Assembly (NCBI GenBank): GCA_963978905.1
Contig: OZ022261.1
Coordinates: 1,923,992 to 1,987,991 of the forward strand
Source of the DNA: Trichostrongylus colubriformis
Lineage: Eukaryota > Nematoda > Chromadorea > Rhabditida > Trichostrongylidae
DNA: 64,000 nt
Reading direction: 5' to 3'
The notes under the pieces were generated by a model. The model saw only the letters and a program-made list of their open reading frames with translations. It was not told the origin of the DNA and ran no database searches. The position numbers and the translations under genes were made by a program. Position 1 is the first letter of the stretch. The number at the start of each line of letters is the position of its first letter. Below are positions 29,331 through 55,800 of the stretch, piece after piece.

Positions 29331-32300
29331 TTAGGCCGCGTTCACACTCTGCAGTGCTGGCGGCAGGGCGTGAACTTTTCCCATGGTATGCAATTCCCAG
29401 AGTGTGTCGAAACTAGAAAAGCTAAAAACTTGTACCCTGTGGTAATTTGACATTGTTTGCTCAAATACGCCTAGATTGCGAGCTACAAGTGACTGTTTTC
29501 ACCAAGTAATGGTGTTGCTCATTCAGCATAACCTTCATAAATTCGTCCATAGAGGCTTTCGCACATGTGCACAAAGCAGTTCAGTTCAGCGTCTCAAGAT
29601 GCCACAGAAATGTGCACTTCACTATGGATGATTGGGTTGTCCTGTTGACCTTTCCTTAAGAAAAAAATTGACATCAGCAGTCCACTTTTATTCATCAATT
29701 TTTTATAAGTTATTATTAAATAAAACAGTAGAGCACCATATATTGAACTGAAGTAATATGAAGGCAGTACTTGTTTAAGGCAGGCTGATCACAATGCGAG
29801 TATTATAGAACAAATGTGATACATCGTGAACTATACGAAAAAAAAATTAATGTAACCTAAAGACATCACAATATTGTTGAGTACACAATGAATGAGAACA
29901 ATTGATTGGTAGTGTATGCTATTGGCAGTATTATTAATCGCCATTGATCACGTCTGCATAGTGAATAGGGAACGATCGAAATGGAAGTTACTCGAAAATT
30001 GCTGAAAACTTAGTGGCGATGTCATGAATCACGTACGACCTTCTGTTGATTTGATGCATACTTGACATCGCGAAACACGTGTGCGTAAACTTCCGGACTT
30101 CAGCGTCTGGCTCTCGGGAATCTGCAAACAGCGCCTATTCCCGTTACAACGCGGTTTCAAACTCTTCTACGACACCAACCTTGAATTCTTGATCGGTGTC
30201 GATAGTAGCGAGCCAGAAGGAGAATTTATTGGCAAAGTAGTGGCAGGTGCCTCGTGCACCGTTACATCGCTCGGGAATCCTCCAAACAGACCATTGTTGA
30301 GCTATCCCACGAAATATGTCGGACCATATGTTTCCCGAAAGGCCACTTCGACCTCGGGTCCTTCCGTTGTAAGAGACTCATTTCACGCGGGAATCTCGCA
30401 CACAGCCAGATGCCAGGAAGCTTATCTCGCCATGTTTGAGCTTGAAACCCACTTCCCCATGTAATTATGTCCCATTTGTGTACTTGGGACCACATGCACA
30501 CGTTCATGGAAGACAAAATTCAGTAGAAATGCACCTCCTAGAACTCTCCACAGTTTCTGAGCGAAACGAGTCATGTGTAAACAATAAAGCTAGAGTTGGT
30601 CATGTGCTATTTCGCATGAATATGGCTCCTTCAGTTTCTCGGAAAGGAGTAGCACAGCAACATATCTATAAAGAAAAGTCCAGTGGGCAAGCGCACACTC
30701 TCTCTGCGACACTGAAGGTGAGTTCGACATGGAAGCCACTTCTGTTCGTGTGTTGAACAAAACACGGAATGCTTTATATGTACAAGTAAGAAAGGAATAT
30801 GTAATACATCTCTTCAGACTTCAGTAGCAATTATTAAGAGTTCTTATCTATCACAAATCAGTATTAAGTTGCAGATTTTCCTTTGCTATTGGGTGTGTGC
30901 CATTAGGACAGAAAATTCGTGTTGCGGCGTCCGGCATGCGATGCGATGGCGCAAGCTATGCGCGCTGCACTAGATGGGTCCTAGAGCGATGACGGTGCTC
31001 TACGCCTCAAAAAGGATAATGCTCTGGTCTTAATCAATCCCTTCTGTGGGATGCGCCGCGCATTCTAGTTCCATTCAGAATTGTGGCAGCAGGTGAATGC
31101 GATTTAGCCTATATAATGACTTGCGGGGGACAGCCGATAATCCCCCAGACGAGTCTGGTACCTACTCACCTAACCCGGGAGGATGGGAGGCTTGGTTGTC
31201 CTGGGCGGGTATTGATGCGAGATTCGATCCTTGCGCCGTGAGAGTGAGAGTCAGGGCACACCGGTAGTCAAGGATTCCTCGAAGGGGGGGGGGGGGGGTC
31301 GTATTTGACCGGATAGGATGGGTCGCATCTGCAGGGGTCAGCGATCAGCACTAGAATTCAAACTTTCAGTAAGGAGATGAGAAGGGGAGGGTATTGCACT
31401 GCGGGATCGTGTGAGAAAATGTGAAACAAATATTTTTTCTCCCAGATGAATTGTATAACAGTAAAACGCATTGTAACTATACAACCTGGCAACAGTTACT
31501 GATATTGTAGAGGTCAAAGAGGGTAGGGTCGTATTTGGTTCCCGTAGAGGGGAGGGGTCGTACTGGAGCTGCAATTTTCCTCAACACCTGGGAGAGCCCT
31601 GGTGAAAGTGCGCGCCACTTGTCCCTTCACCACCACTGTCCTTGGGTGATGTTATCACTTAAAATCCAGCAGACGTACCAGCTTCCCCTGCTAACACTGC
31701 CTTTCCTACACGAATCCGTCCTATCTTGCCTTATCAAAACTTCTTCTGCCACGAGCCATCCCTGCTCCACTGATAGAAAGATGGGGGGTGGTGACCGAGA
31801 GATGAGCGCTAGGATCGTGAATCGGCGCAGCAAATCCCGGTACGGTACCCGCGACGCGGTTTTGCATTGAGACGCCATTGTTTTGCCCCTACTGCTCCGT
31901 CGTACAATCAGTTTTAACTCTTCTAATCGGTTTTGCTAATTGAACTTTACAGTTAGGTCTCATCTATTTCAAGTTTCCACTCATACCCATTTGAACAAAA
32001 GGCAAAGCAACGTACGAGGCGCACAGGCGATCCAACTGCGCACCAGTACAAAGCTGCATTGTGAATACCGTAACGCAGCGTTGGAGTAGCCCGAAATTTG
32101 TCGTCGCCAGCGGCGATCCACGATCCTAACGCTACACACCCGTAGCGACCAACATGAGACGGTAGGCGCTATATGATTTACGGATTCTGTATTACTTCCT
32201 ACTTACCCTAGCGCTAAGGTAAGGATACAATATTTTGCAACTATGGAGAAGCTATGTGCTCACCGACAGAATCGGAGCAGTCAAATTATCGCGAAATGTG

Positions 32301-32747
32301 CTTTTAAGAGTGAGGGATTCGCAAGATCGCCGTATCCGCATCGACGCTTTTAAAGAGTATGACCAAGTTCATTTCTTCGGAAACTTGTATGAAATAGATT
32401 TGTCGAGTCAAAGAAAGATATCCATACGAACGAAGATGATCCGAAAGGATAGAACATGAGACATCAGTGGCTGGTGTAAGAAGGCAATATCGAAATATTG
32501 CCCATACATACGAAACATGTTCAGAAGCGCAGTTCTCAATACTGCAGGGTAGAGCCGAAGAATCAAAGTGATCGCAACACGAAAATGACCAGTGAGGATC
32601 TTTCCTTTTCAGAACGAACCATAAGGAATTTTACGTTTCAGGATGGTGTATTAGAAAGGGAAATAAAAGAACACCAATTTCAGACCAGCAATGTGAGGAT
32701 CTGGAACTAATTCGTCTGTAATAGTTTGGGAATGGAAAAACATTGTG
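29331..32747. other. intergenic, no gene supported
   Basis: Contains a half end of the CCGCGTTCATAC MITE family at 29335-29370, the dispersed motif GCCATTAGGACAGAAAATTC near 30900, and a G homopolymer at 31285-31298. The open frame at 30081-30464 plus has no recognisable family, splice partners or codon pattern. The 3' flank of the unnamed minus-strand gene reaches 32747; no AATAAA was seen close to its stop. Confidence 0.4.
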
Positions 32748-45278
<12,531 letters not shown>

Positions 45279-45311
45279 GTTTACATGAGAACAAGTGAAG
45301 GCTTCTCTTTT

Positions 45312-45323
45312 CCTGCTCTGAAA
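45312..45323 (-). promoter_or_regulatory. candidate spliced-leader trans-splice acceptor
   Basis: On the minus strand GATTTTCAG is followed by AGCAGG, with no coding exon upstream and the ATG 39 nt downstream at 45278. This fits nematode SL1 acceptors. An upstream in-frame ATG at 45332 would be removed. Confidence 0.5.
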
Positions 45324-45332
45324 ATCTCCCAA

Positions 45333-47865
45333 ATTAAGAAGGGGCGCTGTTCAACTATCCCTACCCTAGGGGGCGCTGTTCACCAGTTGCACCAAATTGG
45401 TGCAACAACTGTTCTTGACCAACTTTTTGAATTTGTCACCTAAGGACTATCCAAAATGCTGTTCACGGATATGACATTGGTTTCCAGCGCGGGCACCGTT
45501 TCCAGCGTCTTCCAATATTACACCAGTCATGTTCATTTTTGCTACAGTGTACGGTGCTTATATAGCTGAAGAGCGTCATCTTTCCGCTGACGTCCGCCAT
45601 TGGATGCTATCACTCATTTGACAGTCATAATTGCCACTCAAAGTGTATACTTTCGCCTACGTTTGTAAAGGGAAAGGAGAGTTCCCTCCCTTCTTGAGGC
45701 TTGGGCAAACTTGCAGGAACAGTGTGGCGCCCCTACTATATTAGCACTGTAATGGAACTAAACGACGCTAACGCCTCAGACAAAAGTCATATTCGTGATC
45801 AGCACCCCAAATAACCCCCCTGGGCTTAGTTTCAGCGATTTTGATGGAAACGAGCTGTTGCACCAACATGGTACAATTGCACCATGTTGGTGCCAACGCT
45901 AAAAACGCATGTCATTCGTGATCAGCACCTCAGTTTACCCCCCTAGACCAAGTTTCAGCGAAAAAAAAACTTTTTTTACCGATTTGCGGTGTTTGGTGTA
46001 GTAACAGTTGAATAGTGCCAGAAGGTTACCAGTCTATGAACAATGAAGCGGTCTAGTTACGCCGATGAATGAACCTATTTTGCCTTGACCAGATCCAAGC
46101 AGTGGATGGTGCGTGAGACCGTCTAGCCAGTAAGTCTCACAGCTATAACGAGTCTCGGCAAAATCAACCTCTGCTGTGAGCAGCAAATTATTTCGCCTGA
46201 AAGCAATAAACAAACAATTCAAAAAATCAACGACGCGAAATTGAGTATAGGATAGATAAAAAAGAGAACAAACGAAAACAAGTTGCAAGAAACCAACAAG
46301 ATGAGCATACAAAAGAAACAACAAAGAAGAACTCAAAACGGTTGGTTCGCGATTGCATTGATTGACTTCTTTACCCATAACATTTGAAAACTTCAGCGCT
46401 TTTCCATTTTATTAATACTACTGATGACCTCGGCCGTGAAGCCATAATCCCAGCATAGAATGAGATTTTTTTCACACTCACAAAACTAGCAGAGGGTGAA
46501 GAGCAGTAAACGTCTCGTGAACTCACCAATAAGTGGTGGGTGTTTACTATATATTAGTTTAGCTAGCGTGTATTACTGCACGTAGTATGTAGTATCATAC
46601 CTGCAAAACCATGTCAGATGGACGGCATCGACATCGACATGTTCACATCACCTGCTTGCATCTTATTATGCGCACAGCTTTGTGCACATTCAAAAATTTG
46701 ACAGTGTGGCTAAGCACGAATTACTCATGGAAAACCAACAATTTCGTGGCGCAGCACATGAAATGTTGCAATGGCACCCGAAGCGCTGGTCTGTGTACAA
46801 AAAGAGGTGAAGCATCTCATGATATAGCTTATTCCACACATCTCACACCGGCCGTGATTGCGTACTGCGGATGACCACAGTCCCTAACCAGGTTAAACAG
46901 TGCGAAAATGCCTAGCTAAAACTGAATTGACTCCACAGCAGCGCCTTCAGCGGAGAACTAGTTGCAGGTACGGGCTTAGTATAGTTGATAGGGAAGACAT
47001 CGCGACAGTGACAACTGGAATACTTAAATCCAACTCCTGAACATTTCTGCCCGCCAAGTTACATATATTGAAGACGACAAGATGTGTAGATGTGAGTGTG
47101 GAGACGTTCTATCCCAACTGCAAGGACTTAGGACTTATTTCGAATACTGCGATCCATCCAGGTACGCAATCACGGCCGGCGTGAGGTGCGTGGAATAAGC
47201 CGCACCGCACATCCTTGTCAGCCGCATGTCTGAAATCCGGAATCAAGAGCCACTACATTTTTTTTTAACTGTACAGTGTAGCCCAGTCTTCTCACTCTCA
47301 ACTGGTGATCGATTGCTACATTTTTTCTCCCAACAATCCTTTTTTTCTAAGTGGTGGCTCACTTAAAACTGTTTTTTCTCTTATCTGGCCTCTTTTGAAC
47401 AGTGAGCATAAGTTATCAAGTCAACTCTCGTTTATAAGTGGTAGAATGTTAAGGAGAACTAGAGAAAGATTACGTAACATACTGAGAAAGAAAACTCAGC
47501 AGAACAAAAACACTAACAAGTAGTTGAAAAGAGCACGAGCAACAGATATCGTAAGTGAATATATCTGGAATGAAAGCAAAGAATGTGCTGGCTCCCAAAA
47601 AGATGAGGGAAGCAGCCATACTGAAAGGCTCGTTATCAGGTTCGCGCACTACACAACGGCGTCTGCCGGGCTGTGCCGTGTGGAGAAGGTGGCCGTCGCG
47701 TGGAGCGTATCGTGTGCAGTACTTTGCCATGTTGTTGTTGTTGTTAGGTCTAGTGATGTCATGTGAATACATACTAGTTTGAATGCTGTTTTGCAGTGTT
47801 TCACATCTACATACTCATCTACCCTTCATAGAACATCAGTTGCTGTTGCGTTTTGTTGTCGTTTT
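45333..47865. other. divergent intergenic region, left part
   Basis: Upstream of both the unnamed minus-strand gene and the CCDC22 homologue. No coding exon is supported. It contains a small palindrome at 45386-45406 (GTTGCACCAAATTGGTGCAAC less one base), another near 45860-45895 (GCACCAACATGGT with its inverse), and two direct copies of TTCGTGATCAGCACC near 45793 and 45914, each followed by an AGTTTCAGCGA box about 36 nt on. Confidence 0.5.
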
Positions 47866-47878
47866 CGGGTCAAATTAA

Positions 47879-47911
<33 letters not shown>

Positions 47912-48115
47912 CGGGACGCAACTTTGCGTCCACGTCAAAACTCCTTACCTTCCCAAGGCTTGGCTAAAATTGATATCCTTTCCTCCCACATGAAAATGTA
48001 TCTGTCAAAGCATAGGTTTCATCTGCTTCAGCCTAAGCCTTGACAGAGGGAAAGAAGCTTTGACGTGGGTGAAAATTTTGCGTCTCCCCCCCCCCCCGGA
48101 CTTTATTTGACCCTC
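47866..48115. mobile_element. MITE with homopolymer G/C ends (GGGTCAAATAAAG family)
   Basis: Starts GGGTCAAATTAAGGGGG, then a long G run, then GACGCAACTTTGCGTCCACG. It ends TTTTGCGTCT, a C run, then GGACTTTATTTGACCC. The two ends are reverse complements. Second copy at 63525-63785. The middle also folds (AAGCTTTGACG region against CGTCAAAACTCC). Confidence 0.8.
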
Positions 48116-49494
48116 GTTTTCTTTTGTAAAGCTCTTCCTCGTCTTTTTGCCTCTGGGGGTGTACTGTTTAAAGGTTGTAAAAAATTAATGGTCTGGTCGC
48201 AACTCCACTTTTTCAACACCACAATCAGTCAAAACCTGCAGAAGGGGCTATCCAGTATCTAAGTGGTTCATGATCATTTGCAATGTGTTTTATTGCGCTT
48301 CAAATGAAGCATTCTATAGAGGAAAGTTTCCATTGTCGGCAGTCGCTATGTGAAATGAGACTTCACTAGTGTTTCAGGTTAAAGGAACCGGAAGGGGTCC
48401 GGAGAAAGAGGAAAGCGCGAAATCATTTTGAATCATTTTGATCAAAATCATTCAAAATGATCATTTTGTAACGAACATTCAAGGTTAGAAGCGATAATCG
48501 GCGGAAAAACCCGGATTCAGAGCGAAGCTGTGGTATGTATTCCATCATGTTCACATCATCAAACTGCACACACTGTCCTTCCGAGTTGTCCGCTGTAGAG
48601 ATGTCATTTGCTGTCTCGCAGATGTATTTCATTCATTCGTGATGATGTGAAATAAGTGGAACAACAACCCAGCAACAAGCAAGTAAAACAATTTTGAGTG
48701 AAGGATAAGCGAAAGCGTAAGAAAAATGTGTGATTATTACACTGAAAACCTAATGAATTTTTTTTCGACGTCTTGGCAAGGTGTCGTGTGCGACAACTGC
48801 AAGCCACCGTAATCCCATACCGTATCAAAATTGCCCTCCTCCCGGTGTCTTTAACTTTCTTTGATAAGTAAACTTCTTACGACTCCCAATTTTTCGGATA
48901 TTTTCTAAGAAAATGTATTTGAGATAAATCTTAGGTAATATGACTGTTCATTCGCGCATGTCCCTTTCAGGCACGTAAGAATCTGAATTGGTTCGATTCA
49001 GGTGTTAGTTTAAGGAACAGGGACAGCGTATATTGTGATGCAATAGCAGGCAGTTTATTGTCTGTGTTTGCACCAACTACGCCTGAGTGCATACAAAACA
49101 CACTGCTCGTCTTCCATTTGCATACAAGTGGCGCTGCTTATCTCTAGTTCTAATAGCACGTCAGAGCGCTTATTGAACTATTTTTGATGTGGATGCATAC
49201 TAATCTAAAACATCACCCGGAATTCGTCGCGCGCGGCGATCCTTGATCCTAACGTTACACACCCGTCACGCCCAGTCGGCTCGCGTGGACGTGGCTAGCT
49301 CGGGTTCGAGGAGCGTGGTGAGTTACGAATGAAGGTTTCGCACCTTTAGTTCGCACTTATGGTGCGAAGCAACGATAACCACCCGTAACGGGTGTGTACA
49401 AAGTGGCACCAGTGATCTAGTGCCCCAAGAAGTCGCAGTTCGGTGCGAAGGTGCGAAGCCGCAAAATCGCGAACCCTAACGGCGACCTGAAGAG
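48116..49494. other. divergent intergenic region, middle part
   Basis: No gene seen. TCATTTTGAATCATTTTGAT repeats imperfectly near 48422-48465. 49430-49480 carries TGCGAAGCCGCAAAATCGCG, a motif also near 33105 and 49975 (degenerate MITE ends). Confidence 0.45.
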
Positions 49495-49710
49495 TTTCTG
49501 TGTGCTATCGCAATGAGGGAGGGGGGGGGGGAGGGGCTTCCCACTACTGGACCCTATTTTAACCTAAGCCAAGAAGGGGAAAGGAGTCCTTTCCTTCCCC
49601 CTTTAAAGCTTAGGCAAAAGTATACGCCTGAATGTGCAGATTGACCCCTCATGGATCTCTCTAGGATGCTTATATAAGCAACTTTTTATATAGATGCCCT
49701 CCCCCTCATT
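49495..49710. mobile_element. palindromic element upstream of the CCDC22 homologue
   Basis: GCTATCGCAATGAGGGAGGG faces the inverted GCTACGCAATGAGGGGGAGG. About 200 bp, ending about 150 bp before the CCDC22 start codon. Confidence 0.55.
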
Positions 49711-49838
49711 GCGTAGCACCAGTTTCTATTGTCTTAAACCTTGTCAGATAGCTATAAAAGATTTCGTGAGATTTCGAACTTCGTGTAGATTCACAGTTGA
49801 GATTGTTCGTAATACCATCATGGTCTTCGTAACGTTGA

Positions 49839-49847
49839 TTTTTATAG
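49839..49847 (+). promoter_or_regulatory. candidate spliced-leader trans-splice acceptor of CCDC22 gene
   Basis: TTTTTATAG ends 16 nt before the ATG at 49864, with no recognisable upstream exon. This is the usual place for a nematode trans-splice site. Confidence 0.4.
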
Positions 49848-49863
49848 AAGCATTAATTAGTCA

Positions 49864-52800
49864 ATGGAAGAACAAGATCGTCAAATTCTCGAGGCGTGCC
49901 GTGAATTGCAATGGTCAGTTCGCTTTTTTAGGCCTTCGTCAGACTGCGATTTTGCGGTGTCACGGCTCCGCACGCGAAGTTGCGGTAATGCAATCGCAAA
50001 AATGCAAAATCGCCAAGTCTGGCGGCGGCCTTACATTTCCGACTATCCAAAATGACAAATGACACAGAACTACGTGGTAGGGAATGATCAGGGAAATACA
50101 GCAGAGTATAGAGGGATCCACGTCTTTTTTTTGCATTTTCTTGGCACGGCAAAACGGCAGCTTTTTCAGTATTTCTCAAGTTCATTTCAGTTCCTTCTAC
50201 ACTCCCGATTTGCATTCATTGGAACAACTGTCACGTAATGAATTGGTGGAGTTTCTCACAAGGTGAGGACTTTCATTATTGTTATGACAAAATTAATGAT
50301 TCTAGAAACGGCGGCCCAAGTGTTAGGAAATTACCTGTTCACCATTTCCCTTAGTTAATGTAAAAGCTGTGTTCTAGTCTTCTTCCTTATTCTTTTTTGT
50401 TCTTTTTTCTCATCACTGCTTTCTACAATTCTTCCTTCTTGTTCTCCTGAAAGTTTCTCTTTCTTTTTTTGTTCGTCTTGTCCTATTTCCACGTTGTATT
50501 TCTTTGTAGGACGTTACTGAATAACTTCTGACGCTGTTTATACAGCAGTAAATAAATCCTACTATGGAGAGGTATTTGGGTACAGTGCTGCGCAAAGGAC
50601 AACGTTTTCATTAGCCTAGCGTAATCGGTTTGAAACTTTTCGTAAAAGTCTATACTGGTGCGAAGTTTCATTGCGTGTTACTTCATTTACATAACCTGTG
50701 AATGAATAATCCAAGTTTCCATAGGACTGCGTTTATGCTTCTAACGCTGAGTAGTAGCACTACTTGGGTTTTATATGTGAAATTTGAGAATCGTTGGCGC
50801 GGTTTTCTTCTGAAATTGAAACACTCAACATCAGGTGTTTGTGGCTGATCTCCCCACCAACCAGGGCTTTCATAAGCTCTTACAAACTGTCGACGTGTGC
50901 TTCAGAGCGTTTTCAAACAACGACTACTCTTGCAAACTCTCTGATGGTGCGTTTGTTTAGTTTGTGGATTAGTTGCATTGTTTGGTTATTGCTGTTTACA
51001 TCTACTTTTTCACCACGTCACCGAATAATTTAATCTTGAAGAAATTCAACGTGCGAGGGAAGTTCGGTTACCAGACGTTATTATATGGCAGTACAGCAGA
51101 GCTTCGTCAGATCTTCATCGCTGTGTATGAGAAAATTCCCAAGGAGATATCTACACATCTTAGGCAATGTAATCGGTATACTTATCTTGTTTTGTTGCTT
51201 TGTGACAACACACGCCAAAACACCAGATGATCTGCGATGTTTGCAGCTCTTTTGCGTCCTGCTGAAAAACTGTTGGAATCTGGGTCAGTGTGGATCCTGA
51301 GATTTAGTTCTCCATGGACGTGGGAAAAGGGACTTCACTGGACCTCATTTCATGTGAGTTATTTTTTGCCAAAGTCGACCACTTAAACCTGGGCTCCTTT
51401 TTGAGTGCAGACCCACTTTCCGAAGTAGCCTTCCGATTACCCGCAATTAAAAAAATCGTGTGTATGTAAAAATAGTAGTTCCTCAGTTCAACCATTTCGC
51501 AAGAAAAAAATTTGGAAGGTCTTCAAGCTTGTGGAGATTCGCTAAGTTAGGCAATGTAAGCATTCTATAAGTGTACGTATTCCGTTGCTTTACTTCTTTT
51601 CATATAGTGAAGAAGTAGCTTAGCTCAACAAGGAGTTTAGCTCAAACGTAGTTCAGTAGAGGTTCCATCTGTGGCGAACTAATAGTGAGTGAAAAACTAA
51701 TAGTGTTGAGCATTCACTGTTTCGACAATTCATAGGGTTTGGATTTGTCGTATGAGGTGTATTTTTTAAGGATCGACTCGATGTGTTCTCAATAGCGTTG
51801 CTGGGAACTTTGAGGCATGATCGTGCCCTCCACAATACGGAAAAAGCTCTTCTACGTTCCTCAGGCTTCGAGTCACAGACCTCTGCCAATGTTCATGCAA
51901 CATCTTCGCCCATATTAGAAAGAAGGTATGGCTAGCAACTTCACTTATTTACAAGCGTTTTGACACTGATATTGTGGAATCGTTCTTTACGATCATTTTG
52001 ATTAAAAAGCGGAATTCAACCGAAAGAGTGATTACTTTTATTTTTCATCAACGCTGTCCTAGATAGAGCCTTTCCGGAAAAGTTTCCCCTTCCGTTCATC
52101 TCTTGTGGTATGTTTTATTAAATTATAGCTCAAATCGAGGCGTGGATGACCTCTTACGGACGAACGTAGAGTAGTTCACTTCTGTTGCCACGCTTGAATG
52201 TGCGGGTGCTTCCAGTCGCAAAGCATCGTCGCCTTTTCTCACGCAATGCCGTTGCTGCACGCCTTCACCCCAGGCCATTGCCGCATGTTTCAGCCCTTGA
52301 AGTAGGGATGCTTATTTAGTAACGGTAGAAAAAGAACGAAACAAAACGCGAAAACCCGAGAAAGTGGAACCCGAGTACCCCTGTTCTTTCGCACCCCTCT
52401 GCCTCACTAACCGGGGTAGACTACAGGCGAGCGGAGAGCATAGATCAGCCGGCCGTGAACGTTGTCCCGCCTTCGCCGTAACTAGGCCGGCTGCAGGACT
52501 GATGAACACGCCATGCAGCAGGGTCGTCGTAAGACCCCAAGTCGCGCTTTTTCGATGCCATTTCGCCACACATCACCCCTTCTGAAATGGGCTTGTTTTC
52601 AAAGAACATGTATCCACAGTTCTCAGTTTTCTCTTACCCCTCCCGGTGCCTCAACAAAATGGCACATCACTTCTCATTACTGATTAAACTAGTTGCATTT
52701 AAGGGAGTTAAGGCCTTTTATGTAGCGAAATTCTCCGACAAGTTGTACATCAGGGCTTTTCTCGTTGAACATATGAGAAATTTGAGGAGATCTAAACCTA

Positions 52801-55800
52801 AACCATCATATTCAGCAAAAATGGTTGTGTTGCGAGCGTATTTGTTCAAGGACGTAGACATTAGTGCTAAGGTGCTTTGAGAAAAATACGCTCGCAAAAT
52901 TAGAAATATTGCCCACTAACAAAAAGGAATGGTGTGCGCTTGCTCGAATGAACTGTACTTGCTTGAAACTGTACTTCAGGGATTCTCAGTCAAGTTATGG
53001 ACAAGTGAATGCTGAAGAGGTGTCATGCCAGCCACCAACAACGACCGCACAGCCCAGTGTCGATCAAACTCGTCTCTCCGAGGTTCTACATATCCTACAG
53101 GAAAAACAGGAGCTACTAACAAAGGTGAGCAGGAGCCCGCAGATCATCAGATCACTGCTGCAGTTTGCGACGAAATTCGAAAGACTCTCACACATGCTTT
53201 TTGGTGCATCCTACCTGTAGTATTTTTAAGGTGGCTTGGTATTAAACATTGTTGAAAATGGCTAGAACACGGATCAAATTCTAAAGCAGTTTGGCTGGTG
53301 CGCACAAGTACCGCGCATGGCGCAGTAGTTTATGCAAAATGGGCCCCTCTACTTTTAGTCATTCGTTAACGAATGAGGTGTTCATCACGTGATGCTTGCT
53401 AATGGGCCTGTCAAACAGTCTTCAGTAAAAGTCTTTTGCGAATCGCGATTGTTTAAGGAAAACGACGACATCACCAACAAGCGCTTGAAGACGGTTTCAA
53501 TTTTGAAAAGATTGGCTCTCAACGATTTCGAAGTACTCGATTTTCTGGATTCATCAGTACTGAAGGCCGAGTTACAGGTAAGTATCATGCTCTGGACTCT
53601 CCAATTTCCCCAGAAAATCACATAGGTGATCAGTGGTTTGACTTGATACAATGATATTATACCTTGCATGTGCAGGTAATCTTTAATATCATGTTCCATT
53701 TCGTCTATAACAAGCGTAAATGGTGTTTTTTTTTCTATAATGACACTGGCTTCTTGAAAGGTCTACCCGTTAGCCATAACAGCGTCGCCTTCAGATTAAG
53801 TTTTTAGTCTCACGAAAAACTCGTTGGTTAGCGCGTTTTCGTCATCTACATCAGATTCACTCTTCCATTTCCATTGTTGTTCGCTCCATTTTGTCACCGA
53901 AGCCAACATAAAAGTGTTTCGACGGCAGCGAAAAGTTTAAGATATCAGATCAGTAAAACCTTTAGTCTCAGATGAGGTTCGGAGAGTCTTGCCCATGAGT
54001 CAGCATCCTTGGACCAGTTTTGCATCGCGAGGCAGCATTCAGTAGTTATCGAAAATCAAAATAGGTCACTAATTAAAATGCTCATTTTTATTACTTTTAT
54101 TGCTTTGCCTTTACGAGCAGTTCTTCAGCACTCTCAAAAAAAGAGGTATGTTGCAATGCATACAGGCAGAGTCGAGTCATATCATTTTGCAGTCGTTTTT
54201 TGATTCTGGCTCCACTCGTGCGAGAACACTTGAGTTTGATGTCCAGAATTCCAAGCAAGAGCTTTTATGTCAGCTGAAAAAAGTGAAGAATCGTGAATTG
54301 AGGGCCGTAAGTAAGCGTTCTTAACAACGTTCCTTTTCAACTCCTTCAGTCTCTTTTGAACAGTCTTCAGAAACAGCGACTGCGTGGACGCTTCGTGAGT
54401 TTGCTAGGTCAGTACCAAGCGATCCATTCTCTGTTCAAGCGGAAGACAGCCATAGCCGATAAGAAGGTATGTGCGGTGTGTTTGAGAAGTAAGCTGACGT
54501 TTTTGCGATTCTTCAGCTTCCATCTTCACGAAACGAATACATTTTTCAATTAACTAATACAAAGAAATTTGTGTAGAGCGTAGAGCAAAAGTCAATTTTC
54601 TCGTACACATGAGTTCCATTGATGAGCCCATCACATAATAACCTGCGGAGATCCTTTGTCTTGCAGGAAAGACATCTCAAAGCTGCTGGAGACTCTGTCG
54701 GTGACATGCGTTTCATTGCCCGACTTATAAAAGATGCCATTGGAAATGTGCAGAAGCAGAATGACGATATCGATAAGGTAATCCGTTGCATTCTAACAAA
54801 CGCAATTCTTTCAATAAGGCCATCTCTCCTGTCTTCATGTGCTTTAAGTAGCGGTGAACAGCACGTTTCTAGGTCATTACCAAAGCTTCACTTAGCTGCG
54901 TAGCACTACCACGTATCGCATTCGCATAGCTCCGGCCGATACGCAGTAATGCCATCCACAGCAGAAAACGTCCGCAGTGAGAGCTAACAGAGAAAGTATT
55001 TCTCTGCCACACTGCTTAGCGCCTCCACTTTCATATTCAGTGGGCAACCGGGTTGTCACTCCTTCTGCCTCTGGGCGCGACGTACGAGAATGGACGGATT
55101 AGACAAGATAATGCGCAGGTAGTGGCGTTGTCCTTGTCCATTGTCCGAAGTGATCTTTTTCCCAGTTTTTCTTACTCTTCGAAGGAATAGAAGGTTTGAT
55201 TATCCTGAACAAGAATCTTTTCCACAATCTAGACTAACTGTTTTAGTCGCTAGTTACCTCCGTCTGAATTGCTGTTGTGCCAATGATGTCGATTGCAGAT
55301 ACATGGAGAAAATATGGCTATTCAACGGGAATTGAAGTGGACTTCTCAGACCCTGCATCGCATATCCACTCGCATCGATGAGGTTCTATTCGAGGTCAGA
55401 TTGTCCCACCGACTTTCTCTCACTTAACTTCCATAGCTTTCTACAACTCCTCTGCTATTTGACCGCTCAAAAGCACAGTCAATGGGAAGCTGGTTCCTTG
55501 TTGTTATCCTCCCTTCCCCCTTCGTGTTTGGGATCATAGGCGTAGTCACAGGAACTGTTAGAGCGAAGAGCTATTGCATGTGGAATAGCGGGTGAAGATT
55601 TCGCATTAGAAACAGCGTAACTTCGGTAATAGGTCTCCACTCGGTGTGCCATTAAAACAGAAAATGACAGAAAACTCGCGTTGCGACGTGTCTTTGCGGC
55701 AACAGCTCCATGTTTCCACTCATTTGCGAATGGGTGGCAATGGCTCTGGATTACTAGGACTCTACGAAAAAAACCCGGTGAACTTCGGCGTCAAAACCGC

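Noticed and set aside
30081..30464. 127-residue open frame on the plus strand
   Set aside because: No recognisable domain, internal loosely repeated CGGGAATC segments, and no neighbouring exons in phase.
51414..51462. Extra CCDC22 exon reading PLSEVAFRLPAIKK
   Set aside because: Needs an incoming phase 1 that the preceding exon does not supply and gives no CCDC22 similarity.
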